A stretch of 64,000 nucleotides of DNA from Streptomyces sp. XD-27 (GTDB lineage Bacteria > Actinomycetota > Actinomycetes > Streptomycetales > Streptomycetaceae), in the NCBI RefSeq assembly GCF_030553055.1, contig NZ_CP130713.1:7316001-7380000 (forward strand), read 5' to 3'. The position numbers and the translations under genes were made by a program. How positions within the stretch are numbered: the stretch's first letter is position 1; the number at the start of each line of letters is the position of its first letter. Under the pieces are notes generated by a model. That model did no database searches and had not been told where the DNA came from. It worked only from the letters and a program-made list of their open reading frames with translations. Shown piece after piece: positions 1-8,440 of the stretch.

Positions 1-793
1 CGGTCCCCACGACGCTGTCCAGGCTGCCCCGGTAGACCGGGAAGCGGGACAGGCCGGTGGCGCGGGTGGCGTTGGCGACGTCCTCGGCGGTGGCCTGCGC
101 CTCCAATGCGATGACCTGGACGCGCGGGGTCATCACGTTCTCCGCGGTCAGCTCGGACAGGTTGAGCGTGCGGACGAACAGCTCGGCGGTGTCCGCCTCC
201 AGCGAGCCCTCCTTGGCCGAGTGCCGGGCGAGCGCGACCAGCTCCTGCGGGCCGCGGGCGGAGGCCAGCTCCTCGGTCGGCTCCAGGCCCATCCGGCGGA
301 CGGAGCGGTTCGCCGTGTTGTTGAGGTGGCGGATCAGCGGACGGAACGCCGCGCTGAACCCGCGCTGCGCGCCCGCCACCCGCCTGGCGACCGGCAGCGG
401 CCGGGAGATCGCCCAGTTCTTCGGCACCAGCTCGCCGACGACCATCAGGACGACGGTGGACAGCGCGGTGCCCAGCACCAGGGCGGTGCCGGAAGCCGCC
501 GACCGGGACAGCCCCAGGGCCTCGACCGGGCCGGTGAGCAGCACGGCGATGGACGGCTCGGAGATCATGCCGATGATCAGGCCGGTGACGGTGATGCCGA
601 GCTGGGCGCCGGACAGCTGGAAGGTGAGCCCGCGTACGGCCTTCAGGGCGCTCTGGGCGCCGCGGTCGCCGCGGGCGGCGGCGGCCTCCAGCTCGCTGCG
701 CTCGACCGTGGTCAGGGAGAACTCCGCCGCGACGAACACCGCGCAGGCGAGCGTCAGCAGCAGGGCGACCAGCAGGAGGATCACTTCGGTCAT
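1..793 (-). CDS. CorC/HlyC-family (CNNM/DUF21-CBS) membrane protein, 3' end cut by the window
   Basis: The first 264 codons of a hemolysin C/CorC-type membrane protein are visible; the gene runs off the window edge. The N-terminus (MTEVILLLVALLLTLACAVF) is a membrane segment, followed by the DUF21/CNNM domain with more hydrophobic stretches (ITVTGLIIGMISEPS, TALVLGTALSTVVLMVVGE, then LVPKNWAIS). The domain ends near residue 215 and a CBS domain begins (ENVMTPRVQVIALE) but is truncated. Family members are about 430-450 residues and are linked to divalent cation (Mg/Co) efflux or homeostasis; the substrate here is inferred only from the family. The ATG is preceded by an AGAGGTGA ribosome site at good spacing. 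Codon use is typical of the window. Confidence 0.9.
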   Translation of the reverse strand, partial: MTEVILLLVALLLTLACAVFVAAEFSLTTVERSELEAAAARGDRGAQSALKAVRGLTFQLSGAQLGITVTGLIIGMISEPSIAVLLTGPVEALGLSRSAASGTALVLGTALSTVVLMVVGELVPKNWAISRPLPVARRVAGAQRGFSAAFRPLIRHLNNTANRSVRRMGLEPTEELASARGPQELVALARHSAKEGSLEADTAELFVRTLNLSELTAENVMTPRVQVIALEAQATAEDVANATRATGLSRFPVYRGSLDSVVGT

Positions 794-986
794 CGGTTCA
801 CCTCTGTCCCATGATCGGACAGGGCACCGGGGGCGCGCGATATCGGTCTGCCGGGATGACTACTGGGAGGCTCGCCCATGGGCGGACGCTCACACCTTTC
901 ACGTGGAACCGGAGGGTTGTCCACCCATGGTAAAAGATCGGCAAAGTGCGGTGCGGTGCGGAGCGCCGGCGGTGCCCGTCGCCGCA

Positions 987-1450
987 TCAGGACACGAGCG
1001 GCTTCACCCAGCGGCTCCACTGCGGCTCGGGCGCGTACCCGGCGGAGCGCCACGCCTGGTGCGCGAGATCGTTGCGGTCCAGCACCATCGCGTCGCCGCG
1101 GCGCCCGCCGAGCGCCACGAACCGCTCCTCGGCCGCCGCCAGCAGCGCCGAGCCCACGCCGCGCCGCCGCTGCTCCGGATGGACGGCCAGCCGGTAGAGA
1201 TGGCAGCGCCATCCGTCGAACCCCGCGATCACCGTCCCGGCCAGCTCGCCGTTCATCCCCCAAGCTCTCGACTCCGCTCGACCAGGGGGACCCTCATGGC
1301 CAGCAGCAGGGCCTCGGGGTCGCGCTCCAGCAGCCGGGCCACGCCGTCCGCGTCGTCGCTGATGCTGTTCCCCTCGGCAGCCACCTTCCAGAAGGCCAGT
1401 ACGTCATCGAGGTCCGCGGGCGTCGCGGCCCGTATGTGGAGATCGGTCAT
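987..1450 (-). CDS. GNAT-family N-acetyltransferase with embedded palindromic repeat and one-base frame break
   Basis: The 5' part (start ATG at 1450, MTDLHIRAATPADLDDVLAF) is the beta1-alpha1 region of a GNAT fold. The 3' part, in another frame, has the acetyl-CoA pyrophosphate loop (LAVHPEQRRRGVGSALL) and the C-terminal GYAPEPQW segment. Both together make a normal-length acetyltransferase of about 154 residues. The frames meet as an ATGA overlap at 1253-1256. The total length is 3n+2, so adding one G to the G5 run (CCCCC at 1257-1261 on the plus strand) restores one frame. About 13 residues (RVPLVERSRELGG) between the halves are encoded by a palindromic element at 1257-1294 and look like an insertion. 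The substrate is unknown. Either one protein with an insertion, or a broken gene. Confidence 0.7.
1257..1294. repeat. Streptomyces-type short imperfect palindromic repeat inside a GNAT gene
   Basis: A run of C5, an AAGCTCTCGA/CTCCGCTCGA core and a G5 run form an imperfect inverted repeat of about 38 bp. The type is familiar from Streptomyces intergenic regions (C-run, TCGA-containing core, G-run ending GGACC). Here it lies inside a coding region, between the two conserved halves of the acetyltransferase. No second copy was noticed in this window. Confidence 0.55.
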
Positions 1451-1544
1451 GCCCCGATCCCAGCACGGCCCGCACGTCCCGTCGCGGCAATTTCGGCATG
1501 CCGAGTTCGATGTGATCCGGTACGGCCGGCACGTCGTAGCCGAC

Positions 1545-4136
1545 TCACTCGTGCGCGATGGCGGCCAGCATGTTCATCCGGGACGCCCGCAGCGCGGGCA
1601 GCAGCGCCGCGACCAGCCCCACCACCACCGACCCGATCAGCACGACCACCATCGTCGGCCACGGCACGGCCAGTTCCTTCATCCCCTCCAGCGCCAGCAC
1701 ATGGTGCATCGTCACCCCCCACACCAGCCCCAGCCCCAGTCCCAGCACCGCTCCGAAGACCGAGATCACCACCGACTCCAGCCGGACCATCCGCCGCGTC
1801 TGGAGCCGTGACAGGCCGATCGCCCGCAGCAGCCCGATCTCGCGGGTGCGCTCCACCACCGAGAGCGTGAGGGTGTTGACGACCCCGAGCACCGCGATGA
1901 TGATCGCCAGCCCGAGCAGCGCGTAGACCAGATAGAGCAGCACGGCGATCTGATCGCGCACCAGCTCCTTGTAGTCGGCCTGGTCGCGGACCTTCACCTG
2001 GGGATACGACGACAGCTCCCGCTCCAGGGAGCGGCGCAGGTCCCGCGGGTCGGTGCCGGGAGCGGCGTTCACGTACAGCGCCGAGTCCTGGCCGCCCGGC
2101 AGGTACCGCTCCGCCGTGCCGAGCCCCATCATCAGGCCGCCCTGGGAACCGAACCCGCCGCCGGACTCCGACTTGGCCAGCGCGCCGACCGTCAGCCGGG
2201 CCGTGCGCCCCGTGGAGAACGTCACCGTGACCGGGCTGCCCAACCTGACGCCGTGGTCGTGCGCGAACTTCGCCTCCATGCCGATCCGCCCCGGCGCCAG
2301 CGCCGCCGCGGTGCCACCCGCCCGGTAGTCGAGATTGATGACCTCGTCGAACCGCTGCCCGAAGGCCCCGCCATTGGTGCGGACCGACTCCCCGTCCGGC
2401 AGCTTCACCCGCATCGGCACATAGCGCTGCCGTACGAGCACCCCGAGCCCGTCCACCTCGCTCACGCGCTCGGCGACCGCCCGGGGGAACGGCCCGAAGG
2501 AGTTGGTCTGGAGCACGAAGTCGGCGCCCAGCCGCTTGTCGATCTCCTTGTCGAACGATGTGGTGATCGACGCCCCGGCCACCGACAGCCCGGCGACCAG
2601 CGCCAGCCCCACCATCAGCGCCGCGGCCGTGGCCCCGGTGCGGCGCGGGTTGCGCAGCGCGTTGCGCTGGCTCAGCCGCCCCACCGGCCCGAACAGCCTC
2701 GGGAAGGCGCCGCCCAGCACCCGTACCAGCGGCCGCACCAGCAGCGGCCCCGCGATCACCATCGCGATCAGGGTCAGCAGCACGCCGAGCCCCAGCAGGG
2801 CGGCCGCGGACTCGGTGCCGTCACGGGTCGCGGAGGCGCCCAGGGCGGCCGCGCCCGCGGCTGCGGCCGCCACTCCCGCGATGGCGCGGATCCGCAGGGG
2901 ACGGCCGACCCCCGCCACCTCGGTGTCGGCGAGCGCCGCCATCGGGGAGACCCGGGCCGCGCGGCGGGACGGCAGATAGGCGGCGACGAGCGTGACCCCC
3001 AGGCCCACGACGTACGCGGCCACGGGCGTCGCCGGACGGAACGCCAGGTCCGCCGCGTCGAGGTTCATCCCGAGCAGCCCCAGCAGCTCGATCAGGGCGA
3101 TCGCCAGCCCCACCCCGGCCGCGAGCCCCACGGTGGAGCCGGACACACCGAGCAGCAGCGCCTCGGCGAGCACCGAGCGGCGCACCTGGCGGCGGTCGGC
3201 GCCGAGCGCCCGCAGCAGCCCCAGTTCGCGCGTGCGCTGGGCGATCAGCATCGAGAACGTGTTGACGATCAGGAACACCCCGACGAGCACCGCGACACCC
3301 GCGAAGCCCAGCATCACGTACTTGATGACGTCCAGGAACTCGCCGAACGTGGCGGCGTCCGACTCCGCCTGCTCCGCCCGGGTCCGCAGCTCGTAGCGGT
3401 CCGCACCCCCGTCCTTCCCGCCGTCGAGCGCGGCGGCGACCCGGCGCTTGAGCGTCTCGTCCGCAACGCCCGGGGCCGCGTCGACCTTGATGGAGGACGC
3501 CGCGTCCGGATCACCCAGCAGCCGCCGCTGGGCGGTCGGGGTGTCCACGTAGATCAGCGTGGCACCGGGGTTGGTGGTGGTGAACGCGGCGATGCCGGTG
3601 ACCTTCACCGGGAAGGTGCCGGGGGCGGCGATGATCCGCAGCGTGTCGCCGATCTCCACGTGCGCGCGGTCCGCGGTGTCCGCGTCGATGACCGCCTGCC
3701 CGGCCCGGCGCGGTGCGTGCCCGCTGGTCAGCCGCACCGGCGTCTCCTTGCCGGGGTTCCAGTCGGTGGCCAGCGTCGGGGCGTTGGCGGTGGTCCTGAC
3801 CTCCTTGTCGCGCGCGTTGATGACGGTGACGTTCTCCACGGTGGCGTCCACCCGCGCCGCCGCCACACCGGGGACGCCGGAGAGCCGCTCCGCGAGCGAG
3901 GCCGGCAGCGTCGGCGTCCGGCCCGCGCCGTAGCGGCTGTTCTCGGCGAACGCGGACTTCGGCGACACCGTGACATCGGAGGCCGACGACCGGAACAGCT
4001 CGTCGAACGTGCGGTTGACGGTGTCGGAGAAGATGAGGCTGCCGACGACGAACGCGACCGACAGCACGACCGCGAGCGCGGAGAGCAGCAACCGCCCCTT
4101 GTGCGCGAGGAAACTGCGCAGCGTCGCCCGGAGCAT
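1545..4136 (-). CDS. FtsX-like ABC transporter permease (MacB/LolC-type, two FtsX domains)
   Basis: An 863-residue permease with the duplicated FtsX layout: N-terminal membrane helix (GRLLLSALAVVLSVAFVVGS), an extracytoplasmic MacB-PCD region, a first FtsX block at about residues 270-400 (LNTF-type helix, then QRTRELGLLRALGADRRQVR), a central membrane pair, a second periplasmic region and a C-terminal FtsX block (ERTREIGLLRAIGLSRLQTR and a final membrane helix). These proteins work by mechanotransmission rather than classical transport; the substrate is not evident. The ATG lies 9 nt after the likely stop of the ATPase gene, with a GAGGGG ribosome site, so the two form an operon. The length fits Streptomyces homologues of about 840-860 residues. 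Confidence 0.93.
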   Translation of the reverse strand: MLRATLRSFLAHKGRLLLSALAVVLSVAFVVGSLIFSDTVNRTFDELFRSSASDVTVSPKSAFAENSRYGAGRTPTLPASLAERLSGVPGVAAARVDATVENVTVINARDKEVRTTANAPTLATDWNPGKETPVRLTSGHAPRRAGQAVIDADTADRAHVEIGDTLRIIAAPGTFPVKVTGIAAFTTTNPGATLIYVDTPTAQRRLLGDPDAASSIKVDAAPGVADETLKRRVAAALDGGKDGGADRYELRTRAEQAESDAATFGEFLDVIKYVMLGFAGVAVLVGVFLIVNTFSMLIAQRTRELGLLRALGADRRQVRRSVLAEALLLGVSGSTVGLAAGVGLAIALIELLGLLGMNLDAADLAFRPATPVAAYVVGLGVTLVAAYLPSRRAARVSPMAALADTEVAGVGRPLRIRAIAGVAAAAAGAAALGASATRDGTESAAALLGLGVLLTLIAMVIAGPLLVRPLVRVLGGAFPRLFGPVGRLSQRNALRNPRRTGATAAALMVGLALVAGLSVAGASITTSFDKEIDKRLGADFVLQTNSFGPFPRAVAERVSEVDGLGVLVRQRYVPMRVKLPDGESVRTNGGAFGQRFDEVINLDYRAGGTAAALAPGRIGMEAKFAHDHGVRLGSPVTVTFSTGRTARLTVGALAKSESGGGFGSQGGLMMGLGTAERYLPGGQDSALYVNAAPGTDPRDLRRSLERELSSYPQVKVRDQADYKELVRDQIAVLLYLVYALLGLAIIIAVLGVVNTLTLSVVERTREIGLLRAIGLSRLQTRRMVRLESVVISVFGAVLGLGLGLVWGVTMHHVLALEGMKELAVPWPTMVVVLIGSVVVGLVAALLPALRASRMNMLAAIAHE

Positions 4137-4145
4137 GACCGCCCC

Positions 4146-5007
4146 TCAGCCCTCTCCGCCGCCGGCCGCGGCGCCGGGACCCGGGTTGCCGGGCCGGGGA
4201 AGCGGGTCCGGGCCCGGAAGGCGAGGCGGGCCCGGCGCCCGAGGAGAGCCGCCGCATCCGCTCCAGCACCGCCTCCGCGGTCGGGTCCGCCATCCGGTCC
4301 ACGATGCGGCCGTCGCCGAGGAACAGCACCAGGTCGGCGTGGGCGGCGGCCGACGGGTCGTGGGTGACCATGACCACGGTCTGGCCGAGCCGGTCGACGG
4401 CCTCGCGCAGGAACCGCAGCACCTCCAGCCCCGAGCGCGAGTCCAGGTTGCCCGTCGGTTCGTCCGCGAAGATCAGCTCGGGGCGCGAGGCCAGGGCGCG
4501 GGCGCACGCCACGCGCTGCTGCTGCCCGCCCGAGAGCTGCCCTGGCCGGTGGTCCAGCCGGTCCCGCAGCCCCAGGGTGTCGATGACCCGGTCCAGCCAC
4601 GCGGGATCCGGCCGGCGCCCGGCGATGTCCATGGGCAGCGTGATGTTCTCGGCGGCCGTCAGCGTCGGCAGCAGGTTGTACGACTGGAACACGAACCCCA
4701 CCCGGTCGCGGCGCAGCCGGGTCAGCTCCCGGTCGCCCAGCCCGGTGATCTCGGTCGACCCCAGCCACACCTGTCCGGCGGAGACCGTGTCGAGACCGGC
4801 CAGGCAGTGCATCAGCGTCGACTTGCCCGAGCCGGACGGCCCCATCACGGCGGTGAACCGGCCCCGGGCGATCTCCACGTCGACCGCGTCCAGCGCCCGT
4901 ACGGCCGTCTCCCCGGAGCCGTACGTCTTGGTGAGCGCCACCGCGCGCGCCGCGGCCTCCGGCCGCTCCGCGGCCCCGCCGGCCGTCGCTGCCGTCGCTG
5001 TGGACAA
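4146..5007 (-). CDS. ABC transporter ATP-binding protein (MacB/LolD-type), C-terminal frame uncertain
   Basis: A complete nucleotide-binding domain is read from a TTG start with GGGAGG just upstream: Walker [11 protein letters not shown]-loop (VFQSYNLLP), signature LSGGQQQR, Walker [12 protein letters not shown]-loop VMVTHD. It powers the adjacent FtsX permease. After about residue 255 ([10 protein letters not shown]) the open frame runs on, out of frame, through roughly 600 nt of the permease gene to 3511, which is implausible. A different frame ends at a TGA at 4146-4148, 9 nt before the permease ATG, as expected for this gene pair. The span is 3n+1, so two bases are missing (or one extra) in the G/C-rich tail between about 4150 and 4260. 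The core function is secure; the true C-terminus is inferred. Confidence 0.8.
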
Positions 5008-5169
5008 GGCGCCTCCCGCTCTCCGGTACGCGCACGTACGCGAGGTACGCGCGGGCGGTCGCGTACGAGCCGTACGCGCGGTCGCGCGGGGTACGCGCGA
5101 CCATGAGCCGAGCGTAGGCGCGCGGACCGGCCGCCGGTATCCCTGTGGATAACCCGCGCCCGGCGCGTC

Positions 5170-5199
5170 TTGCCGGTGCTAGCGCCCGCGCGCTAGCGT
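5170..5199 (+). promoter_or_regulatory. Leaderless promoter with palindromic operator for the toxin-antitoxin-like pair
   Basis: A perfect inverted repeat, GCTAGCGC-CCGC-GCGCTAGC (5178-5197), ends 8 nt before the GTG start of the RHH gene. A plausible -35 (TTGCCG, 5170-5175) and -10 (TAGCGT, 5194-5199) are 18 nt apart, so the palindrome fills the spacer and overlaps the -10. Transcription from this -10 would begin at or very near the GTG at 5206, a leaderless mRNA. The layout fits autorepression by the RHH protein; that is inference. Confidence 0.6.
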
Positions 5200-5205
5200 A
5201 ATCCT

Positions 5206-5433
5206 GTGGCGAAGACGCAGCTGAACGTCCGGGTCGACGAGACCACCGCGCGGACCGCGCGGGAGCGCGCGCTCCAGCGCGGCATGAGCGTGAACCGTTA
5301 CATCGAGGACCTGGTCCGCAAGGACGCGGGCGAGGTCGGCCATACGTTCGTCGAGGCCGCGGCCGACTTCATGAAGCAGTACCGCGACGTGTTCGCGGAG
5401 GAGTTCGGGCAGCAGGGCGACGTACGCCGTTGA
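5206..5433 (+). CDS. Ribbon-helix-helix (Arc/CopG-like) antitoxin-type protein
   Basis: A 75-residue protein beginning MAKTQLNVRVDETTA, a classic ribbon-helix-helix N-terminus (beta strand with alternating polar and hydrophobic residues), followed by a helix-turn-helix-like stretch (RALQRGMSVNRYIEDLVRK). The C-terminal third (EVGHTFVEAAADFMKQYRDV) would bind a partner. The stop overlaps the next start by four bases (TTGA), as in many toxin-antitoxin operons. The GTG start directly follows the operator palindrome and has no ribosome site, consistent with a leaderless transcript. Antitoxin function is inferred from fold and context. Confidence 0.8.
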   Translation: MAKTQLNVRVDETTARTARERALQRGMSVNRYIEDLVRKDAGEVGHTFVEAAADFMKQYRDVFAEEFGQQGDVRR

Positions 5434-5804
5434 CACTCCGGATCGACCTGGCCTGGCTGCTCATGATCGCCGAACGCAACGTGCCCGGCGATCCCCAAGT
5501 GGCGGACTACGGCGTGCTGGTGGCCGCCGTGGCGCGCCACGAAGCCGAGATCTTCGGCACCCCCATCTACCAGGACCCGCAGGCCCGCGCCGCCGCCCTG
5601 CTCCAGCTCCTGCTGCTGGTGCCCGCCCTGGAGCGCTCCAACGCCCTGTTCGCGTGCGCCGTCGCGTATGCCTACCTCGTCGCCGCCGGCGTGAAGGTCA
5701 CCACCTCGCCCGAACGGGTCCGCGACCTGGCCCGCCTGGTGAACAGCGGCACCGCCGACGTCCGCGTGATCGCCGAGGAACTCCGCGGCTGGAGCCGCCC
5801 CTAG
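5430..5804 (+). CDS. Degenerate Fic/Doc-like toxin component
   Basis: A 124-residue mostly helical protein translated from a TTG that overlaps the antitoxin stop. The overall pattern resembles Doc-type Fic proteins annotated in Streptomyces as toxin components: an N-terminal helix (LAWLLMIAERN), a middle segment with EIFGTPIYQDPQARAA, and a helix pair where the Fic active-site loop normally sits. The Fic/Doc loop (HxFx(D/A)xNKR-type) is replaced by VPALERSNALFACAVAYAYL, so the catalytic His and the basic/acidic residues are not seen. It could be an inactive Doc relative, or have another activity. Its TAG stop shares a CTAG with the convergent SDR stop at 5801. Confidence 0.6.
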   Translation: MTLRIDLAWLLMIAERNVPGDPQVADYGVLVAAVARHEAEIFGTPIYQDPQARAAALLQLLLLVPALERSNALFACAVAYAYLVAAGVKVTTSPERVRDLARLVNSGTADVRVIAEELRGWSRP

Positions 5805-6571
5805 TACGCCGCATCGGTGGGGTCGATCTGAAGTTCCGCGATCCGTACGTGCGGCGGCTGGCGCAGGATCCATGCGACAGCCCGGGCGACGTCCTCTGCG
5901 AGCAGGGGGTGGTAGGGCCATGCCGTCACGTCATGGACACGTGGTGTCTCCTCGCCGGCCAGCACGGACGCGAACTCGGTGTTCGTCGCTCCGGGGGAGA
6001 GCAGGGACACGCGGCAGCCGCCGGGCGGCCTTTCCTCCAGCGCCAGGGATCGCGCGAAGGCGGCCAGTCCGTGTTTGGCGGCGGCATAGGGAGCGTAGCC
6101 GGGCATGGGGCGATGCCCGAACACCGAGCCGATGAGGATCAGTCGGCCGCCGTTGCGGTCGAGCGAGGGCAGCAGGAGCTTGGTCAACAGCATGGGCGCG
6201 AGCAGGTTGACCTGGAGTTGAGAGGCCCATGCGGTGGTGTCGGCCTCGCGGACCGCTCCGTGGCCGCGACCGTGGCCGGCGGCGAGCACCGCACCCGCCA
6301 GGCCGGGCACCTCGGCCAGGACGGCATCGACGGTTTCCGCCAACGCGTCGGTCCGGGTGAGGTCCGTGGGAACGGCCATGGCCTGTACGCCGTGCGCGTC
6401 CGAGAGCTGCTCGGCGAGGTCGCGCAGCCGGCCTTCGCGACGGGCCAACAGCACGACGTCGTGTCCCGCGGCGGCCAGTCGATGCGCGGTGGCGCGGCCG
6501 ATGCCGCTGCTCGCCCCGGTGATCAGGATCGTGCCGGGTCCGGTGGGGTGGTGCGGGTCTGGCGTGGTCAT
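5801..6571 (-). CDS. Short-chain dehydrogenase/reductase at the 3' end of the RiPP-like operon
   Basis: A 256-residue classical SDR. The Rossmann glycine motif TGASSGIG is at about residues 18-25, an LTRTDA region after the cofactor-specificity strand follows, and the catalytic Ser149 (LIGSVFG), Tyr162 and Lys166 (YAAAK) are all present, so it should be an active NAD(P)-dependent oxidoreductase. The ATG overlaps the exporter stop (ATGA at 6568-6571), making it the last gene of the six-gene unit. It could modify the peptide product or be a passenger; the substrate is not predictable. It ends convergently with the toxin gene, the two stops sharing a CTAG. Confidence 0.88.
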   Translation of the reverse strand: MTTPDPHHPTGPGTILITGASSGIGRATAHRLAAAGHDVVLLARREGRLRDLAEQLSDAHGVQAMAVPTDLTRTDALAETVDAVLAEVPGLAGAVLAAGHGRGHGAVREADTTAWASQLQVNLLAPMLLTKLLLPSLDRNGGRLILIGSVFGHRPMPGYAPYAAAKHGLAAFARSLALEERPPGGCRVSLLSPGATNTEFASVLAGEETPRVHDVTAWPYHPLLAEDVARAVAWILRQPPHVRIAELQIDPTDAAY

Positions 6572-7842
6572 GCCTGCTTCTCTCGTGCCGCGGTCTCGAT
6601 GGAGGAGTGCAGTCCCGGCGGGGACCAAAGGCTCGTGGCGGCCAGCAGCGCGACGGTCGCCGCGGTGACGAGAACGGGCACCATTCCGACACGCGAGGCG
6701 AGCGCACCGCCCACCAGCGCGCCGATCGGCAGAGTGCCGGTGAGGGCCGCTTGGAGGAAGGCGTTGACGCGGCCCTGAAGATGGGCGGGGGTGACGAGTT
6801 GGCGTCCCGTCGTCATGGCGATGGTCCAGACGGTCGCCAGCACGCCGAAGGCCAGCTCGTAGACGAGCAGGACGGGGAAGGCGAGGCCCATGGAGGCCGC
6901 GGGGATCAGGAACAGCGCTGTCGCGGCGCCCACCGCGCAGTACTGGGTGGCCCTGCCGAGGCCGATGGTCTTGGCCACCCGCCCCGCGAGCAGCACACCC
7001 ATGCTGGTGGCCAGGGAGAACGTCGCGTACACGACGCCCAGCTGCCAAGCCGGCAGTTCGAGATCCCGTGTGGCGTACAGCGCGAACAGTGCGCCTGCGG
7101 CGCCACCCCCCAGGTTGAGTCCTGCGGCCGCCAGGGCCTGGCGGCGCAGCAGCTTCTCCTGCCGGATGATCGCGAGTCCTTCGCGCAGGGCGTCCATGCG
7201 CGAACCGGCGGAGGGTCCGGCCTGCTCGGCCGGAACATCGAGGGCTGCGGGGAGAGCGAGCAGCAGCACCGCTTCGACGGCGTACGCGGCGCAGTCGACG
7301 AGTAGCGCCGGCGAGGCGCCGAAGAGACCGACGAGTACGCCACCGAGGGCCGGGCCGCCGATCTGGCCACCTGTGCGTGCTCCGGTCAAGGCCGAGTTGG
7401 CGGCCAGCAGTTGGTCCGCACGTACGATCCGGGGCAGCGCGGCCTGCAGCGCGACACCGAGGGTCGAGGTCAGGCCGCCGGAGGCCAGGGCCACCGCATA
7501 CAGGTGGAGCCAGGTCAGTCGGTCGGCGGCGCCCGCGAGGGGAATGGTCCCCACGATCGCGACCTGCGCCAGGGTGAGGGCGACCACCAGCCGACGCAGC
7601 CGCGCCCGATCCACCAGCACACCGATGAACGGGCTCAGGAGGACGCCGGGCAGATACGTCATGGCCATCAACGCCGAGGCGCCGAACGGCCCGGCGTCCA
7701 GCTGTGAGATGGCGAGCAACGGCAGGGCCAGCGCGGTGACCTGACGGCCCAGAGCGCTGGCCGCCTGCTCGGCGCACAGCAGGACGAAGGCCTTGTGCCT
7801 GCGGAGCGGCGGCGTGGGCTCGGCGGCGGAGGAGGTGGTCAC
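6568..7842 (-). CDS. MFS transporter (EntS/MFS_3-like), likely product exporter
   Basis: A 424-residue major facilitator with about 12 hydrophobic helices. The N-half has FIGVLVDRARLRRL, the loop between helices 2 and 3 with the DR-R(R) signature of the MFS_3 (enterobactin exporter-like) group, and ALPRIVRADQLLAANS typical of that family. The start ATG lies directly after the stop of the DUF5825-like gene (7844), implying translational coupling, and the stop overlaps the SDR start. By position in a peptide-modifying operon it is the natural candidate for export or self-protection; this is inference. Confidence 0.88.
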   Translation of the reverse strand: MTTSSAAEPTPPLRRHKAFVLLCAEQAASALGRQVTALALPLLAISQLDAGPFGASALMAMTYLPGVLLSPFIGVLVDRARLRRLVVALTLAQVAIVGTIPLAGAADRLTWLHLYAVALASGGLTSTLGVALQAALPRIVRADQLLAANSALTGARTGGQIGGPALGGVLVGLFGASPALLVDCAAYAVEAVLLLALPAALDVPAEQAGPSAGSRMDALREGLAIIRQEKLLRRQALAAAGLNLGGGAAGALFALYATRDLELPAWQLGVVYATFSLATSMGVLLAGRVAKTIGLGRATQYCAVGAATALFLIPAASMGLAFPVLLVYELAFGVLATVWTIAMTTGRQLVTPAHLQGRVNAFLQAALTGTLPIGALVGGALASRVGMVPVLVTAATVALLAATSLWSPPGLHSSIETAAREKQA

Positions 7843-7843
7843 A

Positions 7844-8440
7844 TCAGATTCCGGTGTGGGGGACGGGCCAGATGCGCATGCGCGAGGGGAGGGCCACCAC
7901 CCAGCCGTCCTGACTGAGCGTGATGCGTTCGGCCGCCATCAAGGTCACCGCTTCCTGCTCGACCGGGGCGAGTGTGCCGAGCTGTTGAGGCGTCTGACAC
8001 TTCAGAAAGGTGGCGACCAGGTCGGGATGGTCGAGGGTGAAGCGGGCCGATGCCGAGGTGTCGCGGCGGTCCTTGACCGTCACGAACCCGGGGCCTCGCC
8101 GGTGGAAGAACTGGCCGTAGGTATGGAGTGTCCGCCACTCGATCACCTCGGCGGACTCGCCCGGCGTCGGAGCCGGCGGTGGCAGATGCCGCAGCAGGGT
8201 GAGGTCGAACGGCAGGCCGGCGGGGTTCGTGCCCTGAGCCGCCCAGGGAGCCAGGGACCAGTCCACGGTCAGCGCCTGCGTCTGGCACTCGCGCAGGAAC
8301 CACACGGCGTCGACGGTGCTTCGGCCATGCGCGCCGAGACGCAACGGCTCCTCCACCACGACGTGTCTCCCGGTCACCTGGTGAGCCGGACCATGCGGCA
8401 GGATCGGCGCGGTGTGCAGCGGAGAGTCGAGCACCGTCAT
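7844..8440 (-). CDS. DUF5825-like partner protein of the B12 radical SAM enzyme
   Basis: A 198-residue soluble protein with no membrane segment or known catalytic motif. A WFLRECQTQALTVDWSLAPW block in the first third is followed by a Pro-rich stretch, and FFHRRGPGFVTVKDRRDTSA near the middle. In Streptomyces, proteins of this size and sequence type sit next to radical SAM C-methyltransferases of the RiPP maturation family and are classed as DUF5825; the assignment is from memory of that association. The start overlaps the radical SAM stop (ATGA, 8437-8440), a sign of obligate co-expression. It could be a peptide-binding chaperone or leader-recognition partner. Confidence 0.65.
   Translation of the reverse strand: MTVLDSPLHTAPILPHGPAHQVTGRHVVVEEPLRLGAHGRSTVDAVWFLRECQTQALTVDWSLAPWAAQGTNPAGLPFDLTLLRHLPPPAPTPGESAEVIEWRTLHTYGQFFHRRGPGFVTVKDRRDTSASARFTLDHPDLVATFLKCQTPQQLGTLAPVEQEAVTLMAAERITLSQDGWVVALPSRMRIWPVPHTGI

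Noticed and set aside
57-1811. Plus-strand 584-codon frame over the CorC and GNAT region
   Set aside because: Antisense to two recognisable genes and lacks any domain character or ribosome site.
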